NCBI GenBank assembly: GCA_003314535.1
Contig: POSG01000002.1
Coordinates: 186,001-250,000, forward strand
DNA: 64,000 nt
Reading direction: 5' to 3'
From: Geobacter sp.
Lineage (GTDB): Bacteria; Desulfobacterota; Desulfuromonadia; Geobacterales; Geobacteraceae
Positions within the stretch are counted from its first letter, which is position 1. Every line of letters begins with the position of its first letter. A program made the position numbers and the translations under genes. A model generated the notes under the pieces. That model did no database searches. It saw only the letters and a program-made list of their open reading frames with translations, and was not told the DNA's origin. Positions 1 to 9,444 of this stretch are shown piece after piece.

Positions 1-1
1 C

Positions 2-838
2 ATGGACATCAAGAAGATGCCCAACTATGTATTCCGCACTTTTGACTATCCCGAGTATTGCAAGGCCCTTCCCCAAAAGGACAGGGAAGAACTTCTTACC
101 GATACCAGGCTGCAGATCCGGGCTGCACTGGAAAAGAATGAAACCGGCTTCGTCTATTCCTTCTGGCCGGATGTCATCACCCTGAAGGAGATCGGCGATC
201 CGCGCGATATCGGCACCTTCTTCGGCCTGTGGGAGCCCGACGACTCATTTACGGCAAAAAACATCACCGCCCAGTGCCGCCAAAATACCAACTATGCAAT
301 CGTGCGATATGCAGCGCATCCCTTTTTCCTCCAGGGTTATGTAACCCTTACCAATGGCGAAAACACCTTCTACCAGAAGAACAAGGAATTCCAGTCCACC
401 CTTCATCCCGGTTACATCGGCTTCGAATCCGACTCCCAGTGCTTTCTCTATACCATGCACTACATGCACCGGCAGTTGGGCTGGCCGCTCCAGTACTACA
501 AGCATATCATCACGCCGCTCCCGTTCGAGGAAGTTGTCAAGCGTGACGACCGGGAGGAACTGCTCGCGATCCGCCAGTCACTGGCGAACCTTGAAATAAA
601 CGGCCCGAACACCATCATCGGTACACTGCCGGACTTCACCATGTGGGTCGTCTGCGATGCAAAGAAACTAAGGCCGATCGTGGTGGGGCAGACAGAGGAT
701 ACGGTGGTTTTCTCTTCCGAGGTCTGCGGTATCAATGAAATCCTGCCCGATCGTGACTGGGAGACAGACATCTATCCCAACGAGCGGGAAATAGTCGTGG
801 TCGACAACAATCTGGAGGTCCAGAGATGGAAACAGTAA
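2..838 (+). CDS. Glutamate synthase amidotransferase-like subunit (5' partial)
   Basis: The protein resembles the class II glutamine amidotransferase-like subunit of archaeal-type glutamate synthase, which supplies ammonia from glutamine to the FMN subunit encoded next. A region around residues 98-145 (YAAHPFF, then TNGEN, then a conserved SDSQC) fits the glutaminase fold. The N-terminal catalytic cysteine expected directly after the initiator Met is absent. The reading frame is open to the window edge and no ribosome binding site is visible, so the true start is probably upstream and only the later part is seen. Its end overlaps the next gene by 13 bases, which implies translational coupling. 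The family assignment rests on context as much as sequence; an inactive amidotransferase homologue cannot be excluded. Confidence 0.7.
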   Translation: MDIKKMPNYVFRTFDYPEYCKALPQKDREELLTDTRLQIRAALEKNETGFVYSFWPDVITLKEIGDPRDIGTFFGLWEPDDSFTAKNITAQCRQNTNYAIVRYAAHPFFLQGYVTLTNGENTFYQKNKEFQSTLHPGYIGFESDSQCFLYTMHYMHRQLGWPLQYYKHIITPLPFEEVVKRDDREELLAIRQSLANLEINGPNTIIGTLPDFTMWVVCDAKKLRPIVVGQTEDTVVFSSEVCGINEILPDRDWETDIYPNEREIVVVDNNLEVQRWKQ

Positions 839-2469
839 AAATAAACGATCTGGCTTGCAACGACCTTCCCTGGAAGGTCATCTACGACACCAAGCGCTGC
901 ACCCTGTGCGGCTCCTGCGTGGCCGCCTGCACCTTCGGCGCCATCAAGCCGAAGGTAGAGCGCCGCAGGAAATCCTTCTCGGACACCGAGACCCCGGAGC
1001 CGAAAATTTCCTTCAGCGCCACCCCGGTCATTACCCAGGTTAACATCCTGAAGCAATTCTGCCGGGGATGCGGTGTCTGCGAAAGGGTCTGTCCCAACAA
1101 CGCGATCCGCTCGGAACGGAACCCCGACTCACGCTTTACCGTGGTTTCCCAAGCTCTTACCGGGGCATCCCCCAAACGCGGCGGCCGAAATAACCTGGAG
1201 GTGCAGGCCCGCACACTCGATACCATTCGCGTCGGCCGGATCTCCCAGATGACGGACCCGAGCCTGGATGCCCAGCGGCACACCTTCGACTGCCTTGCCC
1301 CCTTTGGCCGCATCCTTCCGGCCGGCAAGCTTCCTTTAGCCACCGGCAGTGACGGCAAACTGGTCAAAAACGGTCAGACCCCGCCGGTGCGGTGGATATA
1401 CCCGGTTATCATAGGCGACATGTCCATAGGGGCTTTGTCCTGGAGAATGTGGGAAGCTGTGGCCATGGCCGTGTCATACCTTAACGAGGAATGCGGCCTT
1501 CCCGTCCGCATGTGTTCCGGCGAGGGAGGCATGCCGGTGCGCCTTCTGAAAAGCAAATACCTGAAATATGTCATCATGCAGATAGCTTCCGGTCATTTCG
1601 GCTGGAACAGGATCATCAAGGCGATGCCCCACATGGTGGAAGACCCTGCGGGAGTGCTCATAAAGATCGGGCAGGGCGCCAAGCCTGGAGACGGAGGCCT
1701 GCTCATGGCGGCAAAGGTTGCTTCGCACATCCAGGCAATCCGCGGAGTACCCAAGGCGGATCTCCTCTCCCCCCCGAACCATCAGGGCCTCTACTCCATC
1801 GAGGAGAGCGTACAGAAGATGTTCCTGTCCTTCAACGCGGCGTTCAAGTTCCGCGTGCCCGTGGCCATCAAGGTGGCAGCCAGCGCAACGTCGGTATCCG
1901 TATTCAACAACCTTGTGCGTGACCCGTACAACATCGTCGGCGGCTTCTTCCTCGACGGCATCGATGGCGGCACCGGCGCAGCCCACGACATATCCCTCGA
2001 CCATACCGGCCACCCGGTGGTAAGCAAGCTCCGCGACTGCTACCTTGCCGCATGCGCCCAGGGTCGCCAGGGACAGATTCCCCTGTGGGCTGCCGGTGGG
2101 TTGGGCAAAACCGGCAACCTGGCGGCGGACGCATTCAAAATGTTCTGCCTCGGCGCCAACGGCGTGTTCACGGGTAAACTGATCCTCCAACTGGCCGGCT
2201 GTCTCGGCAACGAACACAGCCGCTGCAATGCCTGCAACACCGGCCTCTGCCCTGCAGGCATCACCACACAGGAGCCGCTCCTGGTACGGCGTCTCAACCC
2301 CGACCGGGTTGCGGAAAACATTGTTAACTACTTTCTGGCCATGGATCAGGAACTGCGCAAGCTCATGGCGCCGATCGGCAACTCATCGCTGCCGGTCGGC
2401 CGGTCGGACTGCCTGGTCTCCACCGACAAGGCCGTTGCAGACCGTTTACAGGTCCAGTATGTCTGCTAA
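826..2469 (+). CDS. Glutamate synthase FMN-binding (central) subunit with N-terminal ferredoxin domain
   Basis: This is the synthase core that turns 2-oxoglutarate plus ammonia into glutamate on FMN. Residues 24-95 carry two 4Fe-4S ferredoxin motifs (CTLCGSC and CRGCGVC, each followed by a fourth Cys). The remainder is the GltB-type TIM barrel, with a glycine-rich FMN/substrate stretch (DGIDGGTGAAHD, about residue 380) and a late cysteine cluster (CNACNTGLCPAG, about 465) typical of the 3Fe-4S site. Length (547 aa) fits the archaeal-type stand-alone subunit. The start is ATG at 826 behind GGAGG inside the previous gene. It forms one operon with its neighbours, and the GXGXG domain of classical GltB lies on the next gene. 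Confidence 0.88.
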   Translation: METVKINDLACNDLPWKVIYDTKRCTLCGSCVAACTFGAIKPKVERRRKSFSDTETPEPKISFSATPVITQVNILKQFCRGCGVCERVCPNNAIRSERNPDSRFTVVSQALTGASPKRGGRNNLEVQARTLDTIRVGRISQMTDPSLDAQRHTFDCLAPFGRILPAGKLPLATGSDGKLVKNGQTPPVRWIYPVIIGDMSIGALSWRMWEAVAMAVSYLNEECGLPVRMCSGEGGMPVRLLKSKYLKYVIMQIASGHFGWNRIIKAMPHMVEDPAGVLIKIGQGAKPGDGGLLMAAKVASHIQAIRGVPKADLLSPPNHQGLYSIEESVQKMFLSFNAAFKFRVPVAIKVAASATSVSVFNNLVRDPYNIVGGFFLDGIDGGTGAAHDISLDHTGHPVVSKLRDCYLAACAQGRQGQIPLWAAGGLGKTGNLAADAFKMFCLGANGVFTGKLILQLAGCLGNEHSRCNACNTGLCPAGITTQEPLLVRRLNPDRVAENIVNYFLAMDQELRKLMAPIGNSSLPVGRSDCLVSTDKAVADRLQVQYVC

Positions 2470-2482
2470 GGAGGCACTATAA

Positions 2483-4798
2483 ATGGCAGCTTTCATTTCA
2501 GGATTCGATGAACAGAATAAACGCATCTCCACGCAGCAACTGCTGCAGAAGATATACGGCGCGCTCGATCAGGGAGAAACTGAATTCGAGATACTCGCTT
2601 CCGGTCATCACGACATAGGCGGACCGCTCTGGACCAAAGACGGAAAACCCTTGAAGTTCACCGTTAAGAATCCGGGTCAGCGGGTAGGCTCCTTCGGCCT
2701 TGAAGGAACGGAAATAGTCGTTGAAGGCCCTGCTCCGGCCGACGTGGGCTGGCTCAACGCAGGCGCCACCCTCACCCTGAAGGGAGACGGCGGCGATACC
2801 ACCGGCCACTGCGCCGCGAGCGGCAAAATATATGTCGGTGGACGCGGCGGCACCCGCACCGGCTCGCTGATGAAGCACGACCCGTCTTATGACATGCCGG
2901 AACTATGGATTCTCAAGAACACGGGCTCTTTTTCCTTCGAGTTCATGGGCGGTGGCATCGCCGTGGTTTGCGGCTATGACTCCGAAAAGTTCGAATCGGT
3001 TCTCGGCGACCGCGCCTGTGTGGGCATGGTGGGCGGAACCATCTATGTGCGCGGACCGGTCAAAGGGTTGTCCAAGCAGGTTTGGCTGCTGGATCTTGAC
3101 GCAACCGATCAGAATTTTCTCCTCGACAACATGCCGGTGTTCCTTGAAAAGATAGGTCGACCCCACTTGCTCGCCGAGCTGACCGACCTTTCCCAATGGA
3201 AAAAGATCGTTGCCATGACCTGGGAGGAACGCCAGCGCCTGGACCGGATCTCCATGAAAGAGTTCCGCACCCAGAAATGGGTTGAAGGCGGCATATTCGG
3301 CGACGTAGTCGAAGACGATTACGAGCGCGTGGTCAACTTCGTCAACACTGGGGAGGACCGCCTGAAGGTTCCCCACTGGCAGAACAAGCTGTACGGAGCG
3401 CCCTGCCAGACAGCCTGCCCCACCGGCATCCCGACCCAGGACCGCATCAATCTGCTCCGGCAGGGCAAGATAAAAGAAGCGCTTGAACTGGTGCTCAATT
3501 TCTCGCCCTTCCCTGCCAGCGTCTGCGGCCAGGTCTGTCCCAACCTGTGCAAGGACGCCTGCAGCCGCCAGTTCATCGATCTCCCGGTGGCCATGCAGGA
3601 ACTGGGGCGGATGTCGCAGGATGCAGCAGCGCCGCCAAAAAAGACGGCGAGCGGCAGAACTATCGCCATCATCGGCGGCGGGCCGGGCGGCCTATCCGCT
3701 GCCTGGCAGCTCAGTCTTCTGGGTCACAGCGTCACCATCTTCGAGGGCGACAAGGAAGTGGGCGGCAAACTGCGCCAGGCCATCCCGATGGAACGCCTGC
3801 CCCGCGAGATCCTTGACAGCGAGATAAACCGCATCAAGGAAATGGGCGCGGATATCCGCGTTTCGCAGAAGATCGACAAGAACTCCTTCGAGGCCATGCA
3901 GTCCGATTACGATGCGCTGGTCATCGCCAGCGGAGCACACAATCCGGTGGTGATCCCCTTTCCCGGTCACGAGCGTCTTGTCAGGGGACTGGATTTTCTC
4001 AAGTCCATCAACAGCGGGGAACGCCCGAAGGTGGGAAGGAAGGTCGTGGTCATAGGCGCCGGCAATGCCGGCATGGACGTGGCGCTTGGCGCCTATGCCA
4101 TGGGAGCGGAAAAGGTGACCGCCATCGATGTCCAGCGCCCGGCAGCCTACCAGAAGGAAATAGACCACTTCACCGCTCTCGGCGGAGATATCCAGTGGCC
4201 GGTATTCACCGAGCGCATCGATGAAAACGGTCTGTATACCAAGGATGACCGTCTCATCGAAGCCGACACGGTCATCATCTCCATCGGGGAGCGTCCGGAC
4301 CTGTCCTACGTTCCGCGCGAGTGGCTCACCGACAGGGGAATGATGGACGTCACCGATTGCTGGCAGTCGGTGAAAAACGATAAAGTATTCGCCATAGGCG
4401 ACACCATAAAACCCGGTCTCCTGACGAACGCCATCGCGGGCGGCCGCGAAGTCGCCGAATATATCGATGCGTACCTCAATGGATGGGAACTTGTCCCCAA
4501 GAAGAAGCCGGAGATGATTCCACAGGAAAAACTGAGCAGGGAGTTGTTCATACCGCAGAACCGCGGCCGTTTCCGGATTACGGATGCAAAGAACGAAGTT
4601 AATCGCTGCATCTCATGCGGTACCTGCCGCGACTGCTCCATGTGCCTTGAAACCTGTCCCGAAGGAGCAATCGTCCGCACCGAAAAAGAAGACGGAAATG
4701 TGGAATACAACTCTGACGACAGGTACTGCATAGGCTGCGGAATTTGCGCCGGTATCTGCCCGTGCGGTGTCTGGGCAATGGAGAAAATGTTTCCCTGA
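2483..4798 (+). CDS. GXGXG domain fused to GltD-like NADPH oxidoreductase (glutamate synthase)
   Basis: The first ~250 residues form the GXGXG beta-helix normally at the C-terminus of GltB (repeats such as GGRGGTRTGS and GGTIYVRGPV). From about residue 300 follows the GltD-like small subunit: a cysteine-rich Fe-S domain (CQTACPTGIP, CGQVCPNLC), an FAD Rossmann motif (IIGGGPGGLSAAW, about 395) and an NAD(P) motif (VIGAGNAGMDVA, about 525). The C-terminus adds two ferredoxin clusters (CISCGTCRDCSMC, CIGCGICAGIC). It passes NAD(P)H electrons to the FMN subunit. At 771 aa it joins two functions that are separate in Proteobacteria. It lies 13 bases after the previous gene and is followed by a terminator. 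Confidence 0.88.
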   Translation: MAAFISGFDEQNKRISTQQLLQKIYGALDQGETEFEILASGHHDIGGPLWTKDGKPLKFTVKNPGQRVGSFGLEGTEIVVEGPAPADVGWLNAGATLTLKGDGGDTTGHCAASGKIYVGGRGGTRTGSLMKHDPSYDMPELWILKNTGSFSFEFMGGGIAVVCGYDSEKFESVLGDRACVGMVGGTIYVRGPVKGLSKQVWLLDLDATDQNFLLDNMPVFLEKIGRPHLLAELTDLSQWKKIVAMTWEERQRLDRISMKEFRTQKWVEGGIFGDVVEDDYERVVNFVNTGEDRLKVPHWQNKLYGAPCQTACPTGIPTQDRINLLRQGKIKEALELVLNFSPFPASVCGQVCPNLCKDACSRQFIDLPVAMQELGRMSQDAAAPPKKTASGRTIAIIGGGPGGLSAAWQLSLLGHSVTIFEGDKEVGGKLRQAIPMERLPREILDSEINRIKEMGADIRVSQKIDKNSFEAMQSDYDALVIASGAHNPVVIPFPGHERLVRGLDFLKSINSGERPKVGRKVVVIGAGNAGMDVALGAYAMGAEKVTAIDVQRPAAYQKEIDHFTALGGDIQWPVFTERIDENGLYTKDDRLIEADTVIISIGERPDLSYVPREWLTDRGMMDVTDCWQSVKNDKVFAIGDTIKPGLLTNAIAGGREVAEYIDAYLNGWELVPKKKPEMIPQEKLSRELFIPQNRGRFRITDAKNEVNRCISCGTCRDCSMCLETCPEGAIVRTEKEDGNVEYNSDDRYCIGCGICAGICPCGVWAMEKMFP

Positions 4799-4827
4799 CA
4801 CTGGCACATCTCTCAGCAGCAATCTGC

Positions 4828-4859
4828 GAAAGGCGGCTCCCTGACGGGCCGCCTTTCTT
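4828..4859 (+). terminator. Rho-independent terminator after the glutamate synthase operon
   Basis: A 9-bp GC-rich stem (AAAGGCGGC with GCCGCCTTT) encloses a 10-base loop and lies 30 bases after the stop at 4798. The T tract is short. It also sits just past the 3' end of the convergent patatin gene, so it may act in both directions. Confidence 0.75.
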
Positions 4860-4884
4860 GCGTGACGACCCTTTTTCGGGAGCA

Positions 4885-7800
4885 TCATCCATGTGAACCA
4901 TCAGTCAAATCCGGTCTGTTTCCCGTTTGCCTGAACGGTGCGTACGCGTATATCAGTATCATGCCTTCAACTAACAGCAAGGCCGCCGGCACAAGGATGA
5001 AAATTGCCAGCCAGAGCGTTGAAAGGCTCACGCGGTTCTGCATGATGATCTCTTCCCACCATGCGGCGCCGATCAAAATCAGGACCACCGACAGGATTGC
5101 TACGCCAATGAATATCGCCTTCTGCCGCCCTGGCGTCTTTCTCATGAACCGTGCCAGTCCATAGAAACACAGCAGTATTACATTCATGATCATGTAAATC
5201 GGGCTGCGTTTTATTCTTGCGGCGTGCGCTCCGAAAACATCCATGATGCAGTTGCGCACATCGAGCAATGCCTTCGCAAGGATCTCCATGAGCACCAGTG
5301 AAGGCATGTCCCGCAGGACTTCTTCCGACCCGACATGATATTTTTCATTAAAAAACCGGCCAATACTGGTCAAAGAAGGTCGAGCCGCCTTGCTGCAGTC
5401 CTCATTCGTCAACCTTTTTACTGCCGATTCCGCCAACTGATCAGCAGCCACGACGAGGAACAGCGGATCCAGGTTACCGCTTTCAGGAACGACGAATCCC
5501 GCGCTTTCAGCATCATAGGCCGGCAGATCGTCCTTACCGGGCTTTTCTTGCTTTGAGACTCGGTAACTGTTCCACTCTGTCTGCTCGGATACAGCGTCCC
5601 TGATGACGCACGGAAGGTCATCATGCAGCGCCTCAAGTTGGGCAGCTTCGATCACAAGTTCCACCATGTGCCCGAATTCCGGCTCATCCAGCGCTTTCTG
5701 CCAGCCCTGACCGTCAACCGAGAAAAGCTTCGCGAACCATGCGCGCAACTCTTCCCGGGTCTTTTCGCCGGAGCATGGGAACAGCGCTGCCGGATCGAGG
5801 CTGTCCACCATCCTGTCCCTCAACTGCTTCCTTATTTCAGGGTCACGAAGCGCATCCCTGATCCTGTCCGGGGCCAGCAGGGTTTCCAGCAGTTGGCTCA
5901 TGCCGTCCAGCCTTCCCCAGAGGATGTCGTTGGCGCGCCATGATTTCTTGAAAAAGCCGCCGAAATGATAAAGAGCGTCACCGGCGACTTTCTCCGCTGC
6001 GGGACGGTTGCTGAATCCCTTGTTTGCATCGAGCGGGCTGATGCGGATGGTTTTTATGATGTCCTTTTCATGCAGGTCGGCAAAATATTCGATTGGGAAC
6101 AGATAGGCATCGATCAGAATGAAATTGTCATAGGCAGTCAAAACCCGTTCATCTTCCTGATCGAGCGAACTCGCGAAAAGCTCCAGCATGGATCGTTCAC
6201 AAGTATCGGTGTTCTCCAGCAAACTAATGAAAGTTGCTGTTAATCCGCTCCCAAGCCGATTATCCCTGATCAACTCGGTTATTTCATGAATTCGCTGCCT
6301 GAGCTGCTCATTCAAAGCGGTGAGAGCCTCCTGGCTCAGCAATGTTTCCACTGTTTCGGCATCACAAGTCGGAGCGTAGCCGGCAGGGAGAAGCGCCGGT
6401 CCGTCTTTTCCTGCGTACAGAAGGTGCTGCATTGCAGTCTGGACCAACGACCAGATTTCCCCGGGATCTTTCCCCTGCCATGCTATCGGGGACCTGTCAA
6501 CCAGCTCCTCCATGGCAGATTTTATTATCTCCAGCAGCTTGATCTGCCTGTTCAGCGCCCTCCATAAGCACCGGTACCGGGACGGGTTTTCTCCGGAAAA
6601 TGCCAGTCCGAGGTCATATATATAATAGGTCAGATGGTAGAGTCTTCGCAGCCTGATATCCACATCGAAATGCATCAGAGTTTCAGCTCCTGAGCCATTC
6701 CATTCATCGAAAGCCTTGTACAGCAGGGCTGCCGATCTTCGGGCGTCAGGCTCCATCACCGGGTCTTTTCCGTCTACGCGCAGAACCCCCAGGACAACCC
6801 GTTCGCTGATGGAAATCAGGCGACTGTGGCGATAAAGACTTCGCACCGGTTCTTCCAGCAATTCAGGCAAGTCCCATATCCGCGTTGATTCACCACACCG
6901 GACTCTTTTCAATATTTCCATTACAGCGGGCGGGCTTTTTTCTGCGACCCTGTCCTGAAGGCATGAGGAAAAACGCTTGTATTGGGCCAGTTTGCTGTTT
7001 CTTCGGGCAATCAACTTCAAATCCTCGGAAATGCTTTCATATCCGGGTATGCCGATCAAAGCGGCAAGCACGGCCTGCAGGGCATTCGGCTCGCTCGGGT
7101 GGTTCATGCGTCTGAAACGTTCCGGATCCGGTTCAACATAGAAAAGTGTCCTGTCCACTTCCCTGTCAGCCACTCTCCTGAATATCTGTTCGATCGCATA
7201 GGAAAATGGCTTATTGTCCAAGACACCTCCGTCCAGAAAACATGCTTCGCGACCAAGCTTGCCCCACTGCTGCAGCAGCGAATCGGCTGTTTTGATCCCT
7301 TCATCCAAGCCTACCTGGACTGGTGCAAATGCAGCGGGAAAACAGGAAGTTATCCTTGCCAGTTTGGCAAGGGCCTGGAATACGACTTCCTTCCCACTTG
7401 ATCCCCCATCACCGCCAAGAGAAGTGCTGAATGGCTCTTTGCGACCTGTGCGGTGCTTGAGCAGAAACACGGACCGGTGATCCTTGATGTCAATGGAATG
7501 CCCGGCATCATCGTATACCGTTGTTAAGGCGCCGTCCACGTCCGACCCGGTCACGAAAAGGTCGAACTCGTTGAACCGCGAATCGTCATCGAATTCCTCA
7601 GGCACGTATTGCGGCATGCTGCTGAATGCACATTCGAGCCTCTCCTGGTAATAACCCTCGCTGTCCAGCAGGGAAACTGCCTTTTCAGCTCCCTTTCGGG
7701 GATCCCGAAGCAGCTTCATAATACCGCCATCGTTCCTCCAGAGGGCAGCGCTGGCCGAAAAGTCCAAATCATTGCACAGGGCATAACCAAGGAGGATGCC

Positions 7801-8007
7801 GTTAACTCCACCAGCCGATGTTCCACTCACTATGTCTACAACTATATCCGAGTCTGTCAGAGCCTTTACCAAGCGGTAGACGCCACGTCCCTTGACTGCT
7901 CGAAAGAACTCCTGAGCAACGCCGTTAATGTAGATTGCTAGCGATACTCCACCGTACATCACCAGGCCCAGTCTTACTTCTCTAGTCTTGACGGGGTAAT
8001 CTTCCAT
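4885..8007 (-). CDS. Large patatin-like protein (DUF3376 type), membrane-anchored
   Basis: This is a predicted serine acyl hydrolase of the patatin family, acting on lipids. The N-terminal domain has the nucleophile elbow GTSAGG (Ser64 counting from the chosen start) and the catalytic Asp in FLDGGVLDN (about 259). A long middle region of unknown fold follows. The C-terminus has about three hydrophobic segments, so the protein is probably anchored in the inner membrane. The frame is open from 8091, but an AAGGAG lies 7 bases before the ATG at 8007, which gives 1040 aa. This size matches the patatin-related DUF3376 group rather than simple patatins. A second patatin gene lies just upstream on the same strand. 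The substrate is unknown. Confidence 0.82.
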   Translation of the reverse strand: MEDYPVKTREVRLGLVMYGGVSLAIYINGVAQEFFRAVKGRGVYRLVKALTDSDIVVDIVSGTSAGGVNGILLGYALCNDLDFSASAALWRNDGGIMKLLRDPRKGAEKAVSLLDSEGYYQERLECAFSSMPQYVPEEFDDDSRFNEFDLFVTGSDVDGALTTVYDDAGHSIDIKDHRSVFLLKHRTGRKEPFSTSLGGDGGSSGKEVVFQALAKLARITSCFPAAFAPVQVGLDEGIKTADSLLQQWGKLGREACFLDGGVLDNKPFSYAIEQIFRRVADREVDRTLFYVEPDPERFRRMNHPSEPNALQAVLAALIGIPGYESISEDLKLIARRNSKLAQYKRFSSCLQDRVAEKSPPAVMEILKRVRCGESTRIWDLPELLEEPVRSLYRHSRLISISERVVLGVLRVDGKDPVMEPDARRSAALLYKAFDEWNGSGAETLMHFDVDIRLRRLYHLTYYIYDLGLAFSGENPSRYRCLWRALNRQIKLLEIIKSAMEELVDRSPIAWQGKDPGEIWSLVQTAMQHLLYAGKDGPALLPAGYAPTCDAETVETLLSQEALTALNEQLRQRIHEITELIRDNRLGSGLTATFISLLENTDTCERSMLELFASSLDQEDERVLTAYDNFILIDAYLFPIEYFADLHEKDIIKTIRISPLDANKGFSNRPAAEKVAGDALYHFGGFFKKSWRANDILWGRLDGMSQLLETLLAPDRIRDALRDPEIRKQLRDRMVDSLDPAALFPCSGEKTREELRAWFAKLFSVDGQGWQKALDEPEFGHMVELVIEAAQLEALHDDLPCVIRDAVSEQTEWNSYRVSKQEKPGKDDLPAYDAESAGFVVPESGNLDPLFLVVAADQLAESAVKRLTNEDCSKAARPSLTSIGRFFNEKYHVGSEEVLRDMPSLVLMEILAKALLDVRNCIMDVFGAHAARIKRSPIYMIMNVILLCFYGLARFMRKTPGRQKAIFIGVAILSVVLILIGAAWWEEIIMQNRVSLSTLWLAIFILVPAALLLVEGMILIYAYAPFRQTGNRPDLTDGSHG

Positions 8008-8103
8008 TGGCATTCTCCTTAAGCATCGCAAGAATCTGCCCGGATCTCCCAGCGTGCAGTGCTGAGATTGGGCAAACAGCATACGGCACATATGGATGAA
8101 TAA

Positions 8104-9186
8104 TTATGGCCTATCCTTCCTTTTTCCCTTGTCAGTTCCTGCAGGCGGTATTTTCTGCGCCAATGGCCTGTTCACCGGCTTATTCGCGGGGTTGTCATAC
8201 CAATCGAAATATTCCCGCGCGCCTGCCCTGCCGGAATCAGCCAGCTGGGTTTTCTTTTCATCAGAGAGATCGAAATCGGTGGTCCCCACTCCGAGCGTAT
8301 CTATGTAAACCGTTCTTTGCCAGTCATCGCTGTGCAGATGGATGCCGTCCTGTGCGTTGAGAATTGTTTTCATGAGTGCCTTTATGTAATCGAAAAAATC
8401 ATCGATCCTCTCGGGCACGGGCTCGGCGTGATCACGGAAAACGGCGATCTCTGCAGCCGAGTCAAGACGGAATCCCAAGGTTTCCTCATTATAAACGTAA
8501 GGGTCGTTCGACTTGCCCTCCCTTAGCAACTCATCGTTATGCGCCTTGTAGTAATCAGGAACATGGCTGAACCTGTCTATGTATTTCATACGGTCAAATA
8601 GCTTGACCGGATAATTGTCGAGAACTCCCCCGTCCACGTACACATCTCCGCGGACACTCCTTTTCGCGGCAAAGAAAAGCGGAATCGACATGGAAATGCG
8701 CACAGCATCGGCTATGCACATCCGGGGAGTGTGTTCAGCAGAAAACACCTCTGAAAATCCGGTAGATAGATTTGTCCCTATAAAGTAAAGGTCCAGGAAT
8801 TTCATCGTGTCTTTCATGGAAGATATGTCATTGAACGTGGACTCGGAATTGCCGGTCCGGGCCTTGATCCGCTCCCCGGCCCACTCCCTGAAATAATCCC
8901 CGCGGTACCACCCGAATTCATTAATCAGTCGACTCGAATCCCTGATTATCCCAAACGAATCGTCCAGCAGCTTCTTGAAATCCAGCGCCCGGATTTCCTC
9001 CTCGATCTGTGCACGGCTATACTTCAATCCAACCAGCAGCGCGGTAATGGCGCCTGCCGATGTCCCTCCCACCCGAACGATCGAATCCATGATTCCTTTC
9101 TGTTCGAGAACCTCGAGCGCTCCGGCATAAGCAGCGCCTTTTACTCCCCCGCCTTCGAAAACAAGATTCCTGAATTGGTACGCCAT
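8104..9186 (-). CDS. Patatin-like phospholipase
   Basis: A compact patatin-family hydrolase of 360 aa. It has the glycine-rich oxyanion-hole motif GGGVKGAAYAG near the N-terminus, the nucleophile elbow GGTSAGA (Ser43) and the Asp motif VDGGVLDNYP (Asp185), so the Ser-Asp dyad is complete. No signal peptide or clear membrane segment is seen, which suggests a cytoplasmic or secreted-effector type of enzyme. The frame is open from 9312, but the ATG at 9184-9186 follows a GGGAGGGG ribosome site and places the GGGVKG motif at the usual position. It lies upstream of the larger patatin gene, with about 95 bases between its stop and that gene's start. Confidence 0.88.
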   Translation of the reverse strand: MAYQFRNLVFEGGGVKGAAYAGALEVLEQKGIMDSIVRVGGTSAGAITALLVGLKYSRAQIEEEIRALDFKKLLDDSFGIIRDSSRLINEFGWYRGDYFREWAGERIKARTGNSESTFNDISSMKDTMKFLDLYFIGTNLSTGFSEVFSAEHTPRMCIADAVRISMSIPLFFAAKRSVRGDVYVDGGVLDNYPVKLFDRMKYIDRFSHVPDYYKAHNDELLREGKSNDPYVYNEETLGFRLDSAAEIAVFRDHAEPVPERIDDFFDYIKALMKTILNAQDGIHLHSDDWQRTVYIDTLGVGTTDFDLSDEKKTQLADSGRAGAREYFDWYDNPANKPVNRPLAQKIPPAGTDKGKRKDRP

Positions 9187-9444
9187 GGTTCCCCTCCCCC
9201 CAAATGCCTCGTAGTCCAAACAGCTGGGTCGAATCCGCATCCGCCTGGTTTGTAATATTTTAATGTAAAATTTCATACCGTCAAGGCCAAACCATTCCGA
9301 CTGCCAATTCACAAGGCCTGCTCTTCAAGAGCTGACAGCAGAAAGAGAAAATGATACTACTAACCGTGCCGGTTCTTTGCTTGAACACAGCATTCAGTAA
9401 ACTTTTTACGATCACTTCATGCCATCCCGCGAAAGGAGGTTCTT

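Noticed and set aside
1474-2217. Long open frame on the minus strand inside the glutamate synthase gene
   Set aside because: It mirrors the codon structure of the real plus-strand gene, has no ribosome site and no recognisable motif.
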